Assembly (NCBI RefSeq): GCF_001017175.1
Contig: NZ_LCYG01000037.1
Location: 62,001 to 126,000, forward strand
Direction: 5' to 3'
From: Microvirga vignae
GTDB taxonomy: Bacteria; Pseudomonadota; Alphaproteobacteria; Rhizobiales; Beijerinckiaceae
Length of the DNA: 64,000 bases
The position numbers and the translations under genes are program-made. Shown piece after piece: positions 1-7,698 of the stretch. Within the stretch, counting starts at the first letter, position 1. Every line of letters begins with the position of its first letter. Under the pieces are notes generated by a model. It ran no database searches and was not told the DNA's origin. It was given only the letters and a program-made list of their open reading frames with translations.

Positions 1-495
1 CTCCAAATCCAGGAAAGCGGTCTCAAGGCGGCAGGCATTCTTGCCGACAAAGGCGTCCTCGGGCGCTTCGCCATCGACTTCCTGTCCGTGAAGGATGGCG
101 AGGAATGGCGCCACTACGCCATCGAAATCAATCTGCGCCGCGGCGGTACGACGCATCCCTTCATCATGCTCGAGTTTCTCACCGAGGGACAATACGATCC
201 CGGCACCGGCACGTTCCTCACACCGTCAGGACATGCCCGCTGCTACTACGCATCCGACAACGTACAGTCCGATGCCTATCGCGGCCTTCTCCCGGCTGAT
301 CTCATCGACATTGCTGCCCTGAACTGCCTCCACTTCGACGGAGCCAGCCAGCAGGGCGTGATGTTTCATCTGATCGGCGCCCTTTCGGAATTCGGCAAGC
401 TCGGCGTGCTCTGCATTGCGCCCACGCTGGAACAAGCCGAAACCTTCTATCACCGCACGACTGAGGTGCTCGACCGGGAATGCCGCCGGGCCTGA
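1..495 (+). CDS. PGM1-like ATP-grasp peptide ligase, C-terminal part (5' truncated by window)
   Basis: The reading frame is open from the first base and ends at a TGA at 493-495, so only the last ~164 residues are present. The fragment contains AIEINLRRGGTTHPF, which looks like the metal/ATP-binding end of an ATP-grasp fold (Glu and Asn ligands), followed by a YDPGTGTF stretch and the C-terminal region that I associate with PGM1, the peptide ligase of pheganomycin biosynthesis. Members of that family join an acid to an amine at the cost of ATP. The true substrate cannot be read from this fragment and the N-terminal half is outside the window. It runs convergently into purT, with 9 bases between the two stop codons. 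Confidence 0.68.
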   Translation, partial: LQIQESGLKAAGILADKGVLGRFAIDFLSVKDGEEWRHYAIEINLRRGGTTHPFIMLEFLTEGQYDPGTGTFLTPSGHARCYYASDNVQSDAYRGLLPADLIDIAALNCLHFDGASQQGVMFHLIGALSEFGKLGVLCIAPTLEQAETFYHRTTEVLDRECRRA

Positions 496-504
496 GACTT
501 CCTC

Positions 505-1680
505 TTATTCTTGGTACTTGATCCGGATTTGTGCAGCAGCCTGACGCGCCCGCTCGCGCGCATCCTCGACCGTCTCGGCCGAAGCCAAAGCCACACCCAT
601 GCGGCGATATGGGCGCGTCGTTGGCTTGCCGAAGATCCGCACTTCGACTTCGTTATCCTTGGAGCCCAGGGCCAGCGCATCCCTCAAGCCTTCGATTGCG
701 AAGCGCTCCGCCTCTCGGTCCGCCAAGATCACGGCAGAAGCGGTTGGCCCATTCAGTCGGATATCCGGGATCGGCAGCCCGAGCACGGCGCGGGCATGCA
801 GATCGAACTCAGACAGGTTCTGCGAGAGAAGTGTTACCAACCCGGTATCGTGCGGTCGCGGCGAAAGTTCGGAGAAAATGACTTCGTCCTTGGTGACGAA
901 AAACTCGACACCGAAGATGCCATAGCCTCCCAGATCGTCGACGACCTTCCGGGCCATTTCCTGCGCATCGGCAAGGAGCCTTTGCGTCATCGGCGTCGGC
1001 TGCCAGGATTCCTGATAATCCCCCCGCTCCTGCCGGTGCCCGATCGGCTCGCAATAGGACACACCCTCGCGGGAGCGGATGGTGAGCAGCGTAATCTCGT
1101 ATTCGAAAGGGATGAACTCCTCGACGATCACTTTCTTGCGGTCGCCGCGCATGTTGGCGACGGCATAATTCCATGCCTGCTCGAGTTCATTAGCGGAGCG
1201 AACGGTGCTCTGTCCCTTGCCTGACGACGACATGACGGGCTTGATCACGCAGGGCACGCCCGTGTGCTCCACAGCGGCCCTCACCTCATCCAGGCTTTCC
1301 GCATAGCGGTACTTCGACGTGCGAAGACCAAGCTCCGATGCCGCGAGTTCCCGGATGCGATCCCGGTTCATGGTGAGAGACGCCGCCCGGGCTGACGGCA
1401 CGACGGTGAAGCCCTTGTCCTCGAATTCCTGCAGCACCTCCGTGCGGATCGCCTCGATCTCCGGAACGATCAGGTCGGGCTTGTGCTTGTCGATAGCCCG
1501 CCTCAAGGCCTCGGCATCGAGCATCGAGAACACCTCCGCCTCGTCCGCCACCTGCATGGCGGGGGCATTGGTATAGGAGTCGCATGCCACCACGTGACAG
1601 CCGTAGCGTTTGGCCGATATCACGAATTCCTTGCCGAGCTCGCCCGATCCGAGAAGGAGAATTTTGGCTGTGAACACCAT
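505..1680 (-). CDS. purT: Formate-dependent phosphoribosylglycinamide formyltransferase (GAR transformylase 2)
   Basis: PurT makes formyl-GAR from GAR, formate and ATP in purine synthesis, replacing the folate-dependent PurN step. The 391-residue product matches the usual ~392. It has the N-terminal pre-ATP-grasp Rossmann motif LLLGSGELGKE, a central ATP-grasp domain (VIKPVMSSSGKGQS; EEFIPFEYEITLL), and the catalytic and metal-ligand region FGVEFFVTKDEVIFSELSPR with the PHDTG motif just after it. An open frame extends 31 codons upstream, but the ATG at 1680 is preceded by an AGAGGAAAGG Shine-Dalgarno and matches the family start, so I chose it. It stands alone between convergent and divergent neighbours. 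Confidence 0.95.
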   Translation of the reverse strand: MVFTAKILLLGSGELGKEFVISAKRYGCHVVACDSYTNAPAMQVADEAEVFSMLDAEALRRAIDKHKPDLIVPEIEAIRTEVLQEFEDKGFTVVPSARAASLTMNRDRIRELAASELGLRTSKYRYAESLDEVRAAVEHTGVPCVIKPVMSSSGKGQSTVRSANELEQAWNYAVANMRGDRKKVIVEEFIPFEYEITLLTIRSREGVSYCEPIGHRQERGDYQESWQPTPMTQRLLADAQEMARKVVDDLGGYGIFGVEFFVTKDEVIFSELSPRPHDTGLVTLLSQNLSEFDLHARAVLGLPIPDIRLNGPTASAVILADREAERFAIEGLRDALALGSKDNEVEVRIFGKPTTRPYRRMGVALASAETVEDARERARQAAAQIRIKYQE

Positions 1681-1874
1681 CGATGCCTTTCCTCTGGTTT
1701 GGCACGAAACACCGGCCGCCCATACGCGTTTTGTGGAAGCACGATTGAGGGCATCTTTCCAGCCCCATCCCACCCGCCCACTGCAAAGTCTGCGCTGAGC
1801 GCATTCCTGCCGTCACGGATGCGCATTGCGCAAACCCAAGGTTGATACGTTAAGGGGAGCACAGGAGAAGCTGA

Positions 1875-2177
1875 ATGCTTGCAAAGAAGAAGACTCAGAA
1901 CCGCTACGGGCAGCGGGTGACCCGGGTCGATGCCCCGACCCTAGAGGAGGCCATTGCCGCCGCACAGGGCCTGACGGATGACGTCGAAGGTCAGATCGAG
2001 ATCGCCTCGCAGCTCATGGGCATGCCCGAGGACGAGGTCCGCCCTGTCGCCCTCAAGCTCTCGGCAAGGTCAGCCCAACCGGAGCGCCTGCCGATTGCGG
2101 ATCGGGTTCTGGCTCGTGGTGAGGCATCCAAAGTGGTCGTTGTCGAGCGCCGCCGCCCCCGCATCGTTGCCCGATAG
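1875..2177 (+). CDS. Small basic hypothetical protein
   Basis: This 100-residue protein has no family that I recognise. It begins MLAKKKTQNRYGQRV, has a moderately acidic helical middle (about residues 20-60, with a GMPEDEVRP segment) and ends in a basic tail (ERRRPRIVAR). There is no signal peptide or membrane segment, so it is probably cytoplasmic. An AGGAG lies at good distance before the ATG, and codon use is like that of the flanking genes, which supports real coding. It sits 194 bases from the purT start, divergently, and 81 bases before the DMT transporter. No function is proposed. Confidence 0.6.
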   Translation: MLAKKKTQNRYGQRVTRVDAPTLEEAIAAAQGLTDDVEGQIEIASQLMGMPEDEVRPVALKLSARSAQPERLPIADRVLARGEASKVVVVERRRPRIVAR

Positions 2178-2258
2178 CGCAATACCGACGCGCAGGAGAC
2201 AGGTAGAGCCTGCGTGAGATGCTCTTGTTCCGAATTCCATAGTTAAAGATTTTCCCGC

Positions 2259-3182
2259 ATGGTCAAAGGCATCGTCCTTGCTTTCCTTGCCTTTGCCGTC
2301 TTCGCCTGGGGTGATGCGGTGGTGAAGGCCATCGGTCATGATCTCGATCCCTTCGAGGTCACCTTCTTCGGCTACCTCATCCCCCTGCTACTCTCGCCCG
2401 CCTTCATGAAATCGGGCGACAGGCTGTCCGACCTCATTCGCTGGAAGCGTCCCTGGCCTATGGCTCTCAGGGTCTTCTTCATCTCGGTGACGACGCCTCT
2501 AAGCGTCATGACATTTACGAGGCTCCCGTTCGCCGAAGCCTTTGCCCTTCTGTTCCTGATGCCAAGCTTGGTCACGGTGCTGTCCATCGTCGTTCTCAAG
2601 GAGAAGGTTCGCTGGCGGCGCGGACTTGCAGTTGTCGCGGCCTTCATCGGGGTGCTCGTGATCGTAAGGCCGGGATTCAGGGAATTCCTGCCCGGACACC
2701 TATATGCCATCGCAACGGCACTCTGCGGCGCGGGCGGCGTCATCATGGGGCGCATGATCGGCACGACCGAGAAGCGCTACACCCTGATCGGAAGCGTTTT
2801 CCTTGGAACGGCCCTCATCGCCGGGATCCTCATGATCCCCGGCTTTATTTGGCCGACAGCCACGCAATGGGGCCTACTCCTGGCCTTCGCCGCCACGGCC
2901 TTCGTGGCTCAAGCCCTGTTTATCGTTGCCACCATTTACGCCCCGGCAGACCGCCTCGGCGCGACGCAATACAGCCAGATCCTCTGGGCCCTCGCCATCG
3001 GCACCCTCTTCTTCGATGAATGGCCGGACGCTCTGGCACTCCTGGGGATTGCTATCGTGGTCGCTGCGGGATTGTTCATCTTCGCACGCGAGCAGACGCT
3101 CAAGAAGAACCCGTCTCAGGCAGCGCCTTTGGCACCACCAGAGCAGCTTGGAACCTTAAGCTCATCTCTTCAGAGCGAATGA
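2259..3182 (+). CDS. EamA/DMT-family transporter
   Basis: This 307-residue integral membrane protein should have about ten transmembrane helices arranged as two EamA repeats, the layout of drug/metabolite transporters of the RhaT/YdcZ superfamily. The first repeat begins at residue 2 (IVLAFLAFAVFAWGDAVVK) and the repeat boundary lies near residue 150 (ATALCGAGGVIMGRM). Such proteins export or import small metabolites, and the substrate cannot be deduced. The C-terminal ~30 residues are hydrophilic and cytosolic. There is no obvious Shine-Dalgarno before the ATG, but the repeat begins right there. The 3' end overlaps a small gene on the opposite strand by 21 bases. Confidence 0.88.
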   Translation: MVKGIVLAFLAFAVFAWGDAVVKAIGHDLDPFEVTFFGYLIPLLLSPAFMKSGDRLSDLIRWKRPWPMALRVFFISVTTPLSVMTFTRLPFAEAFALLFLMPSLVTVLSIVVLKEKVRWRRGLAVVAAFIGVLVIVRPGFREFLPGHLYAIATALCGAGGVIMGRMIGTTEKRYTLIGSVFLGTALIAGILMIPGFIWPTATQWGLLLAFAATAFVAQALFIVATIYAPADRLGATQYSQILWALAIGTLFFDEWPDALALLGIAIVVAAGLFIFAREQTLKKNPSQAAPLAPPEQLGTLSSSLQSE

Positions 3183-3350
3183 GCGCGCGAGATAGATCGG
3201 TAGAGCCGGCAGCAGAAGGCCGGCGCTGGCGAGATAGCGAGCGGCAGGGAAAGTGACGGCCACCATCAACACTCCTGCAGCGATGGTACAGACCAGCGTC
3301 AGTAGCAGAATGGCATGAACATCCAACATGCGTACGCAGCTTGGCGCCAT
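3162..3350 (-). CDS. Putative small two-helix membrane protein
   Basis: This 62-residue frame on the minus strand has two strongly hydrophobic stretches (AILLLTLVCTIAAGVLMVAV and a second around LASAGLLLPALPIYLA), then ends SFALKR. I chose the ATG at 3350 because TGAGGTG lies just upstream; the frame is open to a GTG at 3356, and an internal ATG lies at 3329. It converges with the DMT transporter, and their ends overlap by 21 bases. No family was recognised. The hydrophobic pattern could be fortuitous, so this is a moderate call. Confidence 0.4.
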   Translation of the reverse strand: MAPSCVRMLDVHAILLLTLVCTIAAGVLMVAVTFPAARYLASAGLLLPALPIYLARSFALKR

Positions 3351-3420
3351 CCACACCTCACATCAGCCAGAGATTCACATTGAGGATGGCACCATTCCAT
3401 GGTGCAAGGGATCAAAATAA

Positions 3421-3497
3421 TGGCGACCCCTGCAGGGCTCGAACCTGCGACCTACTGCTTAGAAGGCAGTTGCTCTATCCAGCTGAGCTAAGGGGCC
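3421..3497 (-). tRNA. tRNA-Arg (anticodon TCT)
   Basis: The reverse complement folds as a 77-nt tRNA: acceptor GGCCCCT/AGGGGTC with one G-T wobble, D-loop AGCTCAGCTGGATAGAGC, anticodon stem ACTGC/GCAGT with loop CTTCTAA (anticodon TCT, reading AGA), T-arm CGCAGGTTCGAGCCCTGCA, discriminator G and an encoded CCA. It lies just downstream, in its own direction, of the complex I subunit gene. Confidence 0.96.
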
Positions 3498-3519
3498 GTC
3501 GAGCCGCGGGCCTGGACCT

Positions 3520-3825
3520 TTAGTGGGTCCAGGGGCCGACGCGATTAAACTTGAAATTGTCGGAATAGGACATAGTGCGCCGCTTGATATCGTGCGGCTC
3601 CTCGACCCGGTAAGCGATGCCTTCGCGCTCGGCATAGGCAATGGCTTCTTCCTTGGTGTCGAACCAGAGGCGGAGTTGCTGGCGGGTGTCGCCCGAACTG
3701 GTCCAGCCCATAAGGGGCTCGATCTCGCGGGGCTTGTCCTGCTCGAAGACGAGAAGCCATTGCTTGGTCCGGGCCATGCCGGACTGCATTGCGGACTTGG
3801 CGGGCTTGTAAATCCGAGCGGGCAT
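3520..3825 (-). CDS. Complex I accessory subunit, NDUFS4 type (ETC complex I subunit family)
   Basis: The 101-residue product matches the bacterial form of NDUFS4 (18-kDa subunit), a peripheral subunit of NADH:ubiquinone oxidoreductase found in alphaproteobacteria and mitochondria. It starts MPARIYKPAKSAMQSG, the usual opening, then has TKQWLLVFEQ, the core GWTSSGDTRQQLRLWF, the FDTKEEAIAYAE segment, and the terminal YSDNFKFNRVGPWTH signature. It is a full-length single-domain protein. It sits between two tRNA genes in the same direction and could share a transcript with them. The family call is secure; a direct role in this strain's complex I is inference from the family. Confidence 0.93.
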   Translation of the reverse strand: MPARIYKPAKSAMQSGMARTKQWLLVFEQDKPREIEPLMGWTSSGDTRQQLRLWFDTKEEAIAYAEREGIAYRVEEPHDIKRRTMSYSDNFKFNRVGPWTH

Positions 3826-3865
3826 TGGTTTTTCGCACTCTCTCCAAGACTCTTACCGTTGAGGA

Positions 3866-3942
3866 TGGTCGGGGCGGCAGGATTTGAACCCGCGACCCTC
3901 TGCTCCCAAAGCAGATGCGCTACCAGACTGCGCTACACCCCG
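3866..3942 (-). tRNA. tRNA-Pro (anticodon TGG)
   Basis: The reverse complement is a 77-nt cloverleaf: acceptor CGGGGTG/CGCCCCG, D-arm AGCGCAGTCTGGTAGCGC, anticodon stem TCTGC/GCAGA with loop TTTGGGA (anticodon TGG), T-arm GCGGGTTCAAATCCTGC, discriminator A and an encoded CCA. It is upstream of the NDUFS4-type gene on the same strand. Confidence 0.96.
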
Positions 3943-4211
3943 TGTCTCTCAATGGCTTGGTTTCTCTAGCGATTTGAGAACCCCTACGCAAGCCCAAGGT
4001 TTCAGAGTTCAGAACATAATGGGACCTATGGGACTGGTTTTAAACGGAAGGTTTCAGGAAAGGACTCATGGATGTTCTCCAGGTGTTCTCAAAACTGGCG
4101 CAGGAGCAAACGCAAGCGCGCCTCCGAAATCCTGGCCAGAATGGATCAGGTCCTCTGGGATGTGCAACCCGGGCGCCGCAGGAACGCACGAGCTTCATCA
4201 AGGAACACACT
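3943..4211. other. Intergenic stretch with nothing recognised
   Basis: About 270 bases lie between tRNA-Pro and the end of the AraC regulator. A short plus-strand frame from 4068 runs into the regulator as its antisense, but it lacks a family match and is not called. I see no terminator, repeat or RNA gene here. Confidence 0.5.
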
Positions 4212-5276
4212 CTAGAGCCGCAGCTTCTTGTGCAGTGTCTGGCTTGGCGTCACGCCAAAAACACGCCGATAGGCTGTTCCAAACTCGCCCATATGCGTGA
4301 AGCCGCAGGCCAAGGCGATCTGCGTGACCGTCACGACGGCGGGATCCGCAGCCAGCAGCGCCTCGTGGGCCCGCTGCAGCCGCACGGAGCGAAGGAACCC
4401 CATTGGCGTGATGTTGCGGAAGTTCTGAAACCCGTTCTGCAGGCTGCGCGCACTCACCCCCGCCTGAGCCGCCAGATCGACAAGGGACAAGGGCTCGGCG
4501 AAATGCGCCTCGATATAGGCCTCCGCCCGCTTGACGTAGAACGGCACGGCGGCAGCCTGAGGCGCCAGTAGGGCCTGCGAATAGTCATGGGGACGGGAAA
4601 GGAGAAAGCCGGTGAGCAGCTGCTGCTCGAACTGACGCCACGCCACCGGCGACTGCCGGATGAAAGCGTGCGGATCGGACAGCTCGGCTTCCGCATATTT
4701 TAGAAGCCGCAGCCAGCTGCGGCCGGAGGCGGTCTTGAGATCGGCCGCGACGTCGAAATTGACAAAGCCTGGAATGTCATGCCCCAGCAGCTTGGCGCAG
4801 CATTCCCCAATCTTCACACGGTCTGCCATAAACACTTTGGCTTCTGTGTCTTGAGCAAATCTCACTATTCTCTCCAGACCAGACGGAAAAATGACTGCCC
4901 GGTCCGCTGAGTGAGAAAACCCTTTTCTGTTTAGGAGCACCTCCCCCGTTCCCGATGTCGACATGATGAACGCGATCCGATCGTCAGCCTCTTCTGGCTC
5001 CATGAAGATATCGATGTCACGCCCGATCCTGGCACGAAAGATCCCGAAGTAGCCCTGGCCCCGGAAGGCGAGCATACCATCAGCATGATCGCCAGCCGAG
5101 GAGTTCATAAACCTCTGCGGAGAGACTTGTACATTCAGGGCATGCTCGAGTTCATCGAGCCTTTTGGAATGCAAGACCTCGTCGATGACTAGGCTGTTCT
5201 GCGAGGCCTGAGGCTGCTCCGCCCGATCCTTGTCATGCGGGTTCCGGATCATAGTGGCAGGCATGTGTCTGCTCAT
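4212..5276 (-). CDS. AraC-family transcriptional regulator
   Basis: This 354-residue DNA-binding regulator has an N-terminal sensing half (about 40-220) that resembles the AraC_binding_2 type, with GQGYFGIFRARIGRDIDI and a GTGEVLLNRKG strand, and a C-terminal double helix-turn-helix (about 250-350). The second half includes RSLQNGFQNFRNITPMGFLR and the recognition region ALACGFTHMGEFGTAYRRVF, followed by GVTPSQTL, the conserved end of the family. The ligand is unknown. It is a single-gene unit with ~430 bases of upstream DNA and no obvious target gene beside it. The frame also has inner ATGs (codons 5 and 9), so the exact start is uncertain. Confidence 0.88.
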   Translation of the reverse strand: MSRHMPATMIRNPHDKDRAEQPQASQNSLVIDEVLHSKRLDELEHALNVQVSPQRFMNSSAGDHADGMLAFRGQGYFGIFRARIGRDIDIFMEPEEADDRIAFIMSTSGTGEVLLNRKGFSHSADRAVIFPSGLERIVRFAQDTEAKVFMADRVKIGECCAKLLGHDIPGFVNFDVAADLKTASGRSWLRLLKYAEAELSDPHAFIRQSPVAWRQFEQQLLTGFLLSRPHDYSQALLAPQAAAVPFYVKRAEAYIEAHFAEPLSLVDLAAQAGVSARSLQNGFQNFRNITPMGFLRSVRLQRAHEALLAADPAVVTVTQIALACGFTHMGEFGTAYRRVFGVTPSQTLHKKLRL

Positions 5277-5704
5277 GGCTTACTCCCGGCAGCAGGGGTG
5301 CCAGAAGCCTGGCTGACGCTGCAAGACGTCTCTGTTGATTGAGGCCGATGGATATCTTCTCTTGAAACACTTAGCTCGTAACCGCAGGGGCAATCGTTGC
5401 GATGCTGTTTCCCTGCAATGGCGCAAGGTTTCATTCGCTCAATTGAGAGAAAGACAAGAAAACAACTTGGAGTAGCACCCCGAAATCCCATTCCCACTCG
5501 CCTTTGACGCTGCGAGAGCTTGAGATCTTATAAGTTTGGCGCATTTACCACAAGTAATACCTAGGCTAGAAACGGTTTACCACTTGGGCATGACCGGCGC
5601 TGGGCTGCCCTGACCAGCCTCGGCTTCATCGAGTCTCGGCATGTCCATGAACGGAGGTCGGAATTGGCAGATTCCTCGAGCTGGCCGCCGCCCTGGAATG
5701 CTAT
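5277..5704. other. Intergenic region upstream of the AraC regulator
   Basis: About 430 bases separate the AraC gene start from the end of the DUF192 gene. It presumably holds the AraC promoter. Short frames on both strands overlap each other and look random. I identify no operator, terminator or RNA with confidence. Confidence 0.4.
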
Positions 5705-6160
5705 CTACCGCTTGAAGAGCGGATGCTCGATCCGATCTCCAGGCTTGATCCCGAGCTTAGCCGACGTGCCGGCATTCAGCTCCAGAACGGCGACAACAGG
5801 TTCGCCGGAGGGAATGGTGCGGGTGGACAAAGGCTCCGTATTGGCGGCAATACGGGCGATGGTTCCGTCTGGCCGGATGAACAGCATGTCCAGGGGCAGA
5901 TAGGTGTTCTGCATCCACATGGAGACGGGCTCGACACGGCCGAAATCGAACAGCATTCCCCGATCCGGCGCCATCGAGCGGCGAAACATCAGCCCCTGTG
6001 CCCGGTCCGCATCGTTGCGGGCGACCTCGACATGGAAATTTTGCCGCTGGCCGCCCTGTGTCACAATGGACAAGGCCTCGAGAGCCTGAGCATAGGCCGC
6101 CCCGGCCAGGGCAACTACAAGGCCGAGGGCCGGGAAAACCGGGCGGAGGCGCTGGAACAC
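5705..6160 (-). CDS. Exported DUF192-family protein
   Basis: This 151-residue protein starts at a GTG. It has a signal peptide (about 1-25, ending AGAAYAQ) and a DUF192 domain with the typical GLMFRRSMAPDRGMLF and SMWMQNTYLPLDMLF segments and a C-terminal VLELNAGTSAKLGIKPGD. DUF192 proteins are small periplasmic proteins of unknown biochemical role. The gene follows the double cold-shock-domain gene by 12 bases in the same direction, so the two are probably one transcript; I recall the same pairing in other Rhizobiales. The predicted mature protein is about 125 residues. Confidence 0.88.
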   Translation of the reverse strand: MFQRLRPVFPALGLVVALAGAAYAQALEALSIVTQGGQRQNFHVEVARNDADRAQGLMFRRSMAPDRGMLFDFGRVEPVSMWMQNTYLPLDMLFIRPDGTIARIAANTEPLSTRTIPSGEPVVAVLELNAGTSAKLGIKPGDRIEHPLFKR

Positions 6161-6172
6161 GAAACAAGCCTG

Positions 6173-6793
6173 TCAGTGGGAGTGCGGCAGGGCCATGTCG
6201 GCGAGACGAACCTCGGCGGCCATGAGGCCCTTTGAACCGTCGCCGAAGCGCACGAAAACGCGCTCGCCAGGCTTCAGTTCGGCAATGCCATAACGGCGGA
6301 GGGTTTCCATATGGACGAAGATGTCCGGCTTGCCCTCACCTTGCGTCAGAAAGCCGAAACCGCGAAGGCGGTTGAACCACTTCACGACCGCAGGCTCCAG
6401 ACCGCTCGTCGGCACCACCTGAACATGGGTGCGCGGCAGCGGGAGCTCCGAAGGATGCAGGGCCGTCGATTCATCGAGCGACAGAATACGGAAAGCCTGG
6501 AGACCGCGGGGGCGCTGAACCGCCTCAACCACGATACGGGCGCCCTCATTCGCAGCCTGGTATCCCTCGCGCCGCAGGCAGGTCACATGCAGCAGTACAT
6601 CGGGCATACCGTTGTCGGGCACGATGAAGCCGAAGCCCTTGGCGACGTCGAACCACTTGATCCGGCCGCTCACCTGAATGAGTTCGACAGGGTTCTCTTC
6701 CGCAATCGGCTGAGAGGACTCACGCCGTCCTTGATCGAAAGAGGGATTCTCCTCTCGAAGATTGAAGGAGTTAGAGCCGAAATCGCCAGTCAT
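6173..6793 (-). CDS. Double cold-shock-domain protein
   Basis: The 206-residue product carries two cold-shock domains. The first (about 40-105) has GRIKWFDVAKGFGFIVPD and a DVLLHVTCL segment. The second (about 140-205) has AVVKWFNRLRGFGFLTQG and DIFVHMETLRRYG. The aromatic RNP1 and RNP2 positions (FGFI, FGFL, VLLHV, IFVHM) that bind single-stranded nucleic acid are present in both. Such two-domain proteins act as RNA chaperones or regulators. An upstream frame extends 37 codons more, but the ATG at 6793 starts right before the hydrophilic leader typical of the family. A weak Shine-Dalgarno leaves the start at moderate certainty. DUF192 follows in the same operon. Confidence 0.87.
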   Translation of the reverse strand: MTGDFGSNSFNLREENPSFDQGRRESSQPIAEENPVELIQVSGRIKWFDVAKGFGFIVPDNGMPDVLLHVTCLRREGYQAANEGARIVVEAVQRPRGLQAFRILSLDESTALHPSELPLPRTHVQVVPTSGLEPAVVKWFNRLRGFGFLTQGEGKPDIFVHMETLRRYGIAELKPGERVFVRFGDGSKGLMAAEVRLADMALPHSH

Positions 6794-6922
6794 GAATAAA
6801 CCCAAACTCGAATCAAAAAACCCGATTCTTAAAAAGAGGATAACATCGTCCTGAATCAGGGGAAGCCGGAAACAGCCCTTAAAATGCGATGAAATTTTCA
6901 GCATCCGGCGAGAGCATTGAAA

Positions 6923-7678
6923 TTACGAGACAAATGCCGACAGAACGGCTCCGATTTCTGCATGGATCACCAAGTCCGCCATCTCATCGAGCGGGGTCGG
7001 CTCGCGATTCACGATCACGAGCTGCGCTCCGTTCCCCTTCGCGAAAGCCGGAAAAGCGGCCGCGGGATAGACAACGAGGGACGATCCAACCACGAGACAC
7101 AGATCGCAGCTGGCGACAAGCTTCTGTGCCCGGCGCATGGGTTCCTCCGGCATGGCTTGGCCGAAGGAGATGGTCGCGGATTTTAGAATGCCGCCGCAAT
7201 TGATGCACTCGGGCGGTTCGCCACTCGCCTCGAAGTGCCGCCTCACCCAATTGATCTCGTGGCGGCGTCCGCACGACAGGCATTTTGCATAGGTGCCGTT
7301 GCCATGGAGTTCGATCACCTGCTCCTCGGAAAGTCCCGAGGCCTGATGAAGCCCATCGATATTCTGGGTGATCACCGCGGGCATCCGGCCTGACGCGACG
7401 AGCGATGCGATGCCAAGATGCCCTTGGCTCGGCTGGGCCTCGTGATAAAGATCGTCCATAACGAACTTGCGTCGCCACGCCTCCCGCCGCGCTTGGGCGC
7501 TTTGGACGAAATGCTCAAAGGGAATCGGCTTGTTACGCATCCACGGACTGTTGGGAGAGCGAAAATCCGGGACACCACTCTCCGTCGAGATGCCCGCTCC
7601 CGTGAAACCGGCAACGATCCGGGCATCTTGAATCATTTCCTGCAATGTGGCGATTGACGCGGCGAGGCTCTCGGTCAT
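6923..7678 (-). CDS. SIR2-family NAD-dependent protein deacylase
   Basis: This 251-residue sirtuin removes acyl groups from lysine using NAD+. The NAD site GFTGAGISTESGVPDFR is near residue 25, the ITQNIDGLH motif follows, and the catalytic His lies in IELHGNG. A four-cysteine zinc site (CLSC, then CINC) and the VVGSSLVVYPAA nucleotide loop are intact, so it should be active. The frame is open for 50 more codons upstream, but those run into the divergent gene; the ATG at 7678 fits the family length. It is divergent from the DUF1624 gene with only 20 bases between their starts, so the promoters must overlap the coding ends. Confidence 0.93.
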   Translation of the reverse strand: MTESLAASIATLQEMIQDARIVAGFTGAGISTESGVPDFRSPNSPWMRNKPIPFEHFVQSAQARREAWRRKFVMDDLYHEAQPSQGHLGIASLVASGRMPAVITQNIDGLHQASGLSEEQVIELHGNGTYAKCLSCGRRHEINWVRRHFEASGEPPECINCGGILKSATISFGQAMPEEPMRRAQKLVASCDLCLVVGSSLVVYPAAAFPAFAKGNGAQLVIVNREPTPLDEMADLVIHAEIGAVLSAFVS

Positions 7679-7698
7679 GTCACTGATATAGAACGTGG

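Noticed and set aside
4068-4571. 167-residue plus-strand frame before and across the AraC gene
   Set aside because: Most of it is antisense to the regulator's HTH region and it has no recognisable domain.
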